The translations under genes and the position numbers were made by a program. Shown here in pieces: positions 58,224-64,000 of a stretch of DNA of 64,000 bases (the first letter of the stretch is position 1; each line of letters starts with the position of its first letter). Origin of the DNA: Campylobacteraceae bacterium (lineage in GTDB: Bacteria; Campylobacterota; Campylobacteria; Campylobacterales; Campylobacteraceae). Location of the stretch: contig JAIRXG010000030.1 in the NCBI GenBank assembly GCA_031268335.1, forward strand, positions 1 through 64,000, written 5' to 3'. The notes beneath the pieces were generated by a model. It did no database searches. It was not told the DNA's origin and saw nothing but the letters and a program-made list of their open reading frames with translations.

Positions 58224-58639
58224 TCTTAGATGCAAGTTAGGTAAATTAGCCTAATCGTCCACCTACTACAGATAAAGCGAGTATCATAAATATAAATAGT
58301 TTCATAAAGCAAACAGCATATAATAGTATTTTTAGTAGGCTAAGAGTGTATTGGCAGCGATACTTTAGGACTACCACCAACTTCTTTTTAAAAGCAAAAT
58401 AATATAATAAGGTATGATAATAAATGGGAGATTTAAGATGATAAAGTCGTTTATGTTATCCATATAAATTATGACGATTGTTTTCATATATCTTTTAAAC
58501 CATTGTTTTGGATGATAATCCATACAAACGCGAGCAGAGAATCAATGACCTATTCACTATAAAAATTTTAGTTTTTTGTTATTTTGATTTTTAATTCAGT
58601 TTTTTATAGATTTTTTGATTACAACAGAATACTTATGAA
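58224..58639. other. AT-rich intergenic region
   Basis: No supported gene. Short stop-rich frames on both strands. It lies between the HTH regulator and the 3' end of the decayed TauE/SafE gene and may include further remnants of that gene. Confidence 0.4.
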
Positions 58640-59372
58640 AATATATTTATTTATTATAAATAAATAATAAAACAAAGAGTATTGCATAACGGATAACGTT
58701 GATTTTTTTTATTGTGATGCGCGCCTATATAGCTTCCAAGTATACTAAGAATTCTAGCTATAAGCTTTAAAGTTATGAATGTAACTTTTATGCAAAAATA
58801 TTGCTAATACTGCTATGTTTGAAGATAAACTAATGATTTTTGTGTTGCCTGTAACGATATGAGGAGCCGATAAATCCAAGTGTTAAAAATGTATTGATTC
58901 CAGGACCAAAAAATCTATTGTAAAGCCTGACGAAAAATGAAATGAGAGTGGAATAAATAAAAACCTTTTTATGTGATAATTGAGTTGCGAGTGTTGAGAT
59001 TTTTTATTTTTTAGTATATAAATGGTTATGATTAGAAGCAATATTATCAAGATTTTTTGCAATATCTCCTCATTTATATAAAATGCTAAATAAGTGCCTA
59101 AAGTAGAACCTATAAGTGCAACAATTATAGAGGACAGACAATCCAACAAAGCCATTTTTATAATATCTAAGAGCAGCGACAGTCGTGCCTATAGTTGAAG
59201 AGAGTTTATTTGTACCGAGCGCGAAATGAGGCGGAAGTCCGGCGAATAAATATGCTGGTATGGAGATAAGTCCGCCCCCGCCGGCAATCGCGTCAATAAA
59301 TCCTGCTAAAAATACGAGTGGGCAGATGATTAGAAATGTTACGAGTTCAAGTTCTATGCAGACTTTTTATCT
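58640..59372 (-). pseudogene. Decayed TauE/SafE family permease gene
   Basis: Minus-strand fragments in shifting frames reconstruct a TauE/SafE (YfcA-like) anion or sulfite exporter. They are ELVTFLIICPLVFLAGFIDA, IAGGGGLISIPAYLFAGLPP, LGTNKLSSTIGTTVAALRYY, then SIIVALIGSTLGTYLAF, then RFFGPGINTFLTLGFIGS, TGNTKIISLSSNIAVL, and ILSILGSYIGAH. The GGGG and FFGPG motifs are diagnostic repeats of the family. At least three frame changes and several stops are present, so it is non-functional. Confidence 0.8.
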
Positions 59373-59454
59373 TATAATCATCAAATCTTACAAAGAGTCT
59401 ATACATGTAAGGATGCGGCAAGTGACAGAAAGATTTATAATGGTGCTTTCTCCA

Positions 59455-59630
59455 ATTCCAATCTGTAATAGCAAAAACTTGTAAAACTATATGGACTTTT
59501 GGTATGGATAAATTCCACAAAGAGTCGTTTTCAATTTCAAATCCTTGCGGTAAACTTCCTGTTAAAACAGCCAAAGCATTTTTAGCTTGAGCTTCTTGGA
59601 GTTCTAAAGATTCGACATTTGATTGCTGCG
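59455..59630 (-). pseudogene. Fragment of a NodT/TolC-type outer-membrane efflux protein
   Basis: The minus-strand frame reads QQSNVESLELQEAQAKNALA, VLTGSLPQGFEIENDSLWNL, SIPKVHI before degenerating. This is the periplasmic-helix-to-loop segment typical of NodT-family outer-membrane factors (NALAVLTG..P, then L..P.V). Only about 55 residues of a ~470-residue protein remain. It lies upstream of the TauE/SafE remnant on the same strand and may be the relic of an efflux operon. Confidence 0.6.
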
Positions 59631-59732
59631 TTTATCATGTAGAGCAAAATCTGTTTTTTTTATATCTTTTACGCAATCAATTCAACTAAACAGATATTGT
59701 CTACATGTAAAGATAATTTACAATTTTTTAAG

Positions 59733-62700
59733 TTACTCTTGCAAATATTCTTGCAAAGATTTTGGTTCCAATGCATCTTTTTTTTGCAAGCTATTTATCG
59801 CTTCTATCGCTACATACGCTTCGGATACTGTCGTAAAATATGGAATGTTGAGTCTTAAAACGCTTTGTCTTATCTTTTTTGCATCATCTTTGCTGGATTT
59901 GTTATCGCTTGTGTTAATAACAAGAGCTACATATTTGTTTTTAAGTTTGTCCTCTATATTTGGGCGTTCTTCGCTGATTTTGTAAACAAACTCCGCTTCA
60001 AGCCCTGCGTCCATTAGAGCTTTATGGGTACCACCTGTGGCTATTATGGAAAATCCTATTTTTTGAAAACTCTCGCCAAGTTTTTTTGCGAAAACCTTAT
60101 CGGCATCTGTTAGAGATAAAAAGACTACTCCGCCATTTGGCAACATATTACCCGCAGCTATTTGGCTTTTGGCAAACGAATCCGCAAAACTACCGCTTAT
60201 GCCCATAACTTCGCCTGTGGATTTCATCTCGGGACCCAAAATAGTATCAGCTCCGGAAAGTTTATTAAACGGAAAAACCGCCTCTTTTACAGCCACATGA
60301 TTTTTGATTTTGGCTTTCAATATGCCACCATCTTCATAAGTTATGCCATATTTATCATAAAATTTAAGAGCCTCTTTTAAATCCCCTTGGTACATTACGC
60401 GCGTGGCAACTTTCGCCATAGGAACGCCCGTAGCTTTACTTACGAAAGGCACTGTTCTGCTGGCTCTTGGATTTACCTCTATCATATAGATGTCATCTTT
60501 GTAAACGGCATATTGAATATTCATCAATCCTATTACGCCAAGGTTCAATGCAATTTGTTTCGTTTGATTTTCAACTTTTTTTATAATGCTCTCGTCAAGA
60601 CTAACGGCAGGTAATGAACATGCGCTATCGCCGCTATGAATGCCCGCTTCTTCTATATGTTGCATTATGCCGCCTATATAAACGTCTTTACCGTCGCTTA
60701 TAGCATCTACATCTATCTCTATAGCTCTGTCTAAAAATTGGTCTATTAGTACTGGCGATTGGTTGCTTACATTGACGGCTTCATTCATATAAAGTTTTAG
60801 TTCGCTCTCGTTGTAAATTATCCTCATAGCGCGTCCTCCAAGCACATAACTTGGTCTTACGAGCGCAGGATAACCTATAATCGCCGCTTTTTCTATCGCT
60901 TCCTCTTCGCTCATTGCAGTAGCATTTTTTGGTTGATTTATATTGTTTTGTCTGATAAATTCGGAAAATTTTTCTCTATCTTCAGCTATGTCTATTACGC
61001 GTGCGGTCGTACCTATAATTTTCGCGCCTATAGCGGTAAGTTGTTTGGCTAATTTTAAAGGTGTTTGACCGCCGAAGTGGACAATAATACCATCAGGTTG
61101 CTCAAGCTCTACAACGCTTCTTACATGTTCAAAATCTATAGGTTCGAAGTACAAAATGTCGCTCGTATCATAATCAGTTGAGACAGTTTCGGGATTGCAG
61201 TTGTACATTATAGTTTCAACATTCAAATCTTTCAGGGCATAAGCGGCGTGTACGCAGCAATAATCAAATTCTATCCCTTGTCCTATTCTATTCGGGCCGC
61301 CGCCTATTATCATAACCTTGTTTTTTGTCTTTTGAGGGGTTTTTACTAACGCGTTAGAGCTAACGTTAGTTGTGGAATACAGATATGGCGTTAGCGCTTC
61401 AAACTCTGCAGCGCAAGTATCTACATTATTGTATTCCAAGCTAATACTCGCCTGTTTTTTAGCATAGCATATATCATTTTCGGTTAGCTGCAAGTTATCT
61501 TTTTTGTTGATAAGATAGGCTATCATTTTGTCGGAAAAACCGTAAATTTTTGCTTCTCTTAAAAGCTTCGCATCATTCAAAATATCCATATCTATTCTTT
61601 TTTCAAATTCCACAATATCGCTGATTTGCATCAAAAACCAAGGATCTATCTTGCAAAGTTCGTAAATTTCCGATACACTTTTCCCGCGTCTGAAAGCTTC
61701 CGCAACATAAAGCAATCTATCGCAATTCGCTCTTCTTATCTCATTGATAAGCTTATCATCCTTACATGTAAGGAAATTAAATCCGAAAAGTCCCGTTTCA
61801 AGAGAGCATAAAGCTTTTTGCAAGGATTCTTTAAACGTTCTTCCAATCGCCATAACTTCACCGACACTTTTCATAGATGTAGTAAGAGTTGAATTAGCAT
61901 AAGGAAATTTTTCAAACGTAAAACGAGGAATTTTTGTAACTATATAATCTATTACCGGTTCAAAACTTGCCGCTGTACCCGTGATGTCATTTTTTATCTC
62001 ATCCAACGTAAATCCGACAGCTAAAAGCGTTGCCACTTTTGCAATGGGATAACCGGTAGCTTTTGAAGCGAGCGCTGAAGAGCGCGAAACGCGTGGATTC
62101 ATCTCAATTACCGTCATTCGCCCGGTTTTAGGATTTACGGCAAATTGTACATTGCTTCCGCCCGTGTCCACACCGATTTCTCTCAAGATGGCAAAAGACG
62201 CATTTCTCATCTTTTGATACTCTTTATCGGTCAAGGTAAGAGCGGGTGCTATCGTTATGCTATCTCCCGTATGTACACCCATAGGGTCGAGGTTTTCTAT
62301 GGAGCAAACTATGATGCAGTTATCACATTTATCTCTGATGACCTCCATTTCATACTCTTTCCATCCAAGCAGCGATTCTTCTATAAGTATTTCATTGATG
62401 GGACTTATATCAAGTCCCGCAGCAGCAAGTTCTTTGAATTCATCAAAGTTGTAAGCAACTCCGCTTCCGCCGCCTGCTAAAGTATAAGAGGCTCTGATTA
62501 TAAGCGGAAATCCTATCTCTTCTGCGGCTTTCAAAGCCTCTTCTATAGTATAAGCATATCTACTTTTCGGCAAATCCATGCCTATTTTTATCATGGCTTC
62601 CTTGAAAGCTTGTCTATCCTCGCCTTTTTTTATGGCTTCAGGATTTGCGCCTAAAAACTTCACATCTCCTATTTTGCCGTTCTCATATAACTTCATGGCG

Positions 62701-62993
62701 ACATTTAAAGCAGTTTGTCCGCCCATAGTAGGCAATATAGCGTCTACTTTCTCTTTTTTAATAATCTTTTCAATCACATCGGTAGTTATGGGTTCTATAT
62801 ATGTTCTGTCCGCAAATTCGGGATCCGTCATAATAGTAGCCGGATTTGAGTTGATAAGCACTACTCTATATCCAAGCTCTTTTAATGTTTTGGCTGCTTG
62901 AGTTCCAGAGTAGTCAAATTCGCAAGCTTGTCCTATGACGATGGGACCTGAACCTATAAGTAAAATAGTATTTATATCGTCGCGCTTAGGCAT
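59733..62993 (-). CDS. carB: Carbamoyl-phosphate synthase large subunit
   Basis: Makes carbamoyl phosphate for arginine and pyrimidine synthesis. The 1086-aa length is normal. The duplicated ATP-grasp architecture is clear: [17 protein letters not shown] at the N-terminus and its counterpart [17 protein letters not shown] near residue 565. [12 protein letters not shown] and [11 protein letters not shown] are the paired grasp loops, and a C-terminal allosteric MGS-like domain follows from about 945 ([14 protein letters not shown]). It is downstream of mreC by 48 nt. No frame damage over 3.2 kb. Confidence 0.97.
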   Translation of the reverse strand: MPKRDDINTILLIGSGPIVIGQACEFDYSGTQAAKTLKELGYRVVLINSNPATIMTDPEFADRTYIEPITTDVIEKIIKKEKVDAILPTMGGQTALNVAMKLYENGKIGDVKFLGANPEAIKKGEDRQAFKEAMIKIGMDLPKSRYAYTIEEALKAAEEIGFPLIIRASYTLAGGGSGVAYNFDEFKELAAAGLDISPINEILIEESLLGWKEYEMEVIRDKCDNCIIVCSIENLDPMGVHTGDSITIAPALTLTDKEYQKMRNASFAILREIGVDTGGSNVQFAVNPKTGRMTVIEMNPRVSRSSALASKATGYPIAKVATLLAVGFTLDEIKNDITGTAASFEPVIDYIVTKIPRFTFEKFPYANSTLTTSMKSVGEVMAIGRTFKESLQKALCSLETGLFGFNFLTCKDDKLINEIRRANCDRLLYVAEAFRRGKSVSEIYELCKIDPWFLMQISDIVEFEKRIDMDILNDAKLLREAKIYGFSDKMIAYLINKKDNLQLTENDICYAKKQASISLEYNNVDTCAAEFEALTPYLYSTTNVSSNALVKTPQKTKNKVMIIGGGPNRIGQGIEFDYCCVHAAYALKDLNVETIMYNCNPETVSTDYDTSDILYFEPIDFEHVRSVVELEQPDGIIVHFGGQTPLKLAKQLTAIGAKIIGTTARVIDIAEDREKFSEFIRQNNINQPKNATAMSEEEAIEKAAIIGYPALVRPSYVLGGRAMRIIYNESELKLYMNEAVNVSNQSPVLIDQFLDRAIEIDVDAISDGKDVYIGGIMQHIEEAGIHSGDSACSLPAVSLDESIIKKVENQTKQIALNLGVIGLMNIQYAVYKDDIYMIEVNPRASRTVPFVSKATGVPMAKVATRVMYQGDLKEALKFYDKYGITYEDGGILKAKIKNHVAVKEAVFPFNKLSGADTILGPEMKSTGEVMGISGSFADSFAKSQIAAGNMLPNGGVVFLSLTDADKVFAKKLGESFQKIGFSIIATGGTHKALMDAGLEAEFVYKISEERPNIEDKLKNKYVALVINTSDNKSSKDDAKKIRQSVLRLNIPYFTTVSEAYVAIEAINSLQKKDALEPKSLQEYLQE

Positions 62994-63041
62994 TAGATTT
63001 TTCCTTCTTTTAAATTCACACGAAATTCCTTTTGAAAACCT

Positions 63042-63791
63042 TTAATCTTTCAACACTATATGAAAAAAATCAGGTATATTAATATTGGCGTAAGGTTCTA
63101 CAACCGCCATAAAGTATGATTCGTCTTTTTGCACATTTACTACTTTTCCTACTTTTACACCTTCAAAAAATATATTATCAAGACCGCTTGTTACAACTTC
63201 ATCACCATTTTTCGGTTCTGTCCACAAAGGTATATAGCGCACTTCTATTTTATTATTTGCTCCAAAAGCTATCCCTTTTATCTTTTCGCTGCCTATGTAA
63301 ACCGAAAAAGTTGATTTCGGGTCATATTGTAAAAGCGCCAACGCTCTTTGATTGCTATTTGTCACTATACCGACAGTATATCCCTCTTGAATAAGTCCGT
63401 AAATTTCAGTTGCGTTAAAATCGTCAAAATCAAGCCAAATCTTGTTGTAGTCTCCAAGGTTAGCATATGATAAAGCTCTGACCAATTTTGTTTTAGGGGC
63501 ATATTTGCTTAAATTAGCCTCTTTTAACATAGCGTTTAGCTTGTCTGACACTGAGGTTAAATTAAGCACTTTTGTTTCTAACTCCATATTTCTTTTTTTT
63601 AACGCTACTATTTCATCACGTTGATTAAAGTGCTCGTTTATAGAGCTTGAAAGACTCTCTTTAGAGTTTGCATATATATTGACAATAAATGCAGAAACAT
63701 CATTGCTAAAGCCTTTCAAACCATTAGCGTAATTTATGGAAATTATCACTAAAAAAGTAATTAATAAGAGAATTTTAAACCTATTACTCAT
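63042..63791 (-). CDS. mreC: Rod shape-determining protein MreC
   Basis: Inner-membrane organiser of the elongasome that connects MreB to cell-wall synthases. The 249-aa protein has a transmembrane helix (about residues 5-23), a coiled coil (about 60-95, [17 protein letters not shown]) and a beta-rich periplasmic domain ([18 protein letters not shown]). The ATG at 63791 overlaps the mreB stop (ATGAGTAA), giving translational coupling. A longer in-frame start inside mreB would add an implausible extension. Confidence 0.92.
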   Translation of the reverse strand: MSNRFKILLLITFLVIISINYANGLKGFSNDVSAFIVNIYANSKESLSSSINEHFNQRDEIVALKKRNMELETKVLNLTSVSDKLNAMLKEANLSKYAPKTKLVRALSYANLGDYNKIWLDFDDFNATEIYGLIQEGYTVGIVTNSNQRALALLQYDPKSTFSVYIGSEKIKGIAFGANNKIEVRYIPLWTEPKNGDEVVTSGLDNIFFEGVKVGKVVNVQKDESYFMAVVEPYANINIPDFFHIVLKD

Positions 63792-64000
63792 TTTCCGATA
63801 ACTTTTGTATCTGCTCAAGAGCTTTGCCTGTGCCTTGAGCAACTGCTAAAAGCGGCTCTTCGCCGATGAAAACAGGCAGTTTAACCGCTTCGCTTAAATA
63901 CTTATCAAGTCCTCGTATCAATGCTCCGCCGCCCGTTAAAACGACCCCGTTTTCTACTATATCGCCCGCAAGGTCTGGAGGAGTGACTTCAAGCACATCT
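63784..64000 (-). CDS. mreB: Rod shape-determining protein MreB (C-terminal part, runs off the window)
   Basis: The last ~71 residues of MreB, the bacterial actin homologue. The conserved stretch [20 protein letters not shown] and [12 protein letters not shown], then ending QIQKLSENE, is diagnostic; GVVLTGGGA is the actin-fold adenosine motif. The 5' part lies beyond position 64000. Order mreB-mreC-carB on the minus strand fits Campylobacterota. Confidence 0.93.
   Translation of the reverse strand, partial: DVLEVTPPDLAGDIVENGVVLTGGGALIRGLDKYLSEAVKLPVFIGEEPLLAVAQGTGKALEQIQKLSENE

Overview
The window is AT-rich chromosomal DNA from a Campylobacterota (epsilonproteobacterial) genome. The evidence is the gene content and order: ccoG, rpsU, a UPF0323 lipoprotein, a glutathionylspermidine-synthase-like ATP-grasp protein, a D-2-hydroxyacid dehydrogenase and yajQ follow one another as I recall from Campylobacter jejuni (Cj0369c-Cj0374). 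folE, tig, clpP, def and yifB/comM, then trxA/trxB, and mreB/mreC/carB, are likewise arranged as in Campylobacter and Helicobacter. The genus cannot be fixed from this window; a free-living sulfur-oxidizing relative (Sulfurimonas-like) is a guess. No rRNA, tRNA, CRISPR array or intact insertion sequence was seen.

Layout. 0.4-8.9 kb: topA, a metallo-beta-lactamase-fold protein, gltA, bcp and a tautomerase (opposite strand), then an ilvE / SPFH / hisIE operon. 8.9-10.5 kb: a gene graveyard with at least two recognisable broken genes. 10.5-21.4 kb: a ppi-glnB-pyrC operon, a recombinase-like gene with ccoG, rpsU, an M48 peptidase with a DUF898 gene split by a stop codon, and the conserved UPF0323 / ATP-grasp / dehydrogenase trio. 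21.8-25.7 kb: an accessory cluster (PP-loop ATPase, DUF1097-flavoprotein fusion, SPFH protein, cupin) in which three of four genes carry inactivating lesions. 26-31 kb: yajQ and an RND efflux adaptor/pump pair. 31-36 kb: GLUG-repeat lipoproteins (one intact, one decayed), small periplasmic proteins and a frameshifted small ferredoxin. 36.4-42.5 kb: nifU-nifS, folE, tig-clpP-def. 42.5-46.7 kb: a second accessory block (decayed gene, 47-aa basic protein, second GLUG lipoprotein, YkuD-domain protein). 46.8-56.7 kb: comM/yifB, NAD(P)HX repair, purN, yraN, trxA-trxB-dapB-purF-radical SAM. 57-59.7 kb: a lipoprotein, a small HTH regulator, and remnants of a TauE/SafE permease and a NodT-type outer-membrane efflux protein. 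59.7-64 kb: mreB-mreC-carB on the minus strand.

Two patterns stand out. First, roughly ten loci are broken by single-base deletions, nonsense codons or a short tandem duplication, and all are accessory genes; the long core genes (topA, the RND pump, carB, comM) read through cleanly. That distribution argues for real gene decay and against poor sequence quality. Second, the palindrome TACATGTA recurs about two dozen times by eye, where base composition predicts about two. It lies both in genes and in intergenic hairpins.
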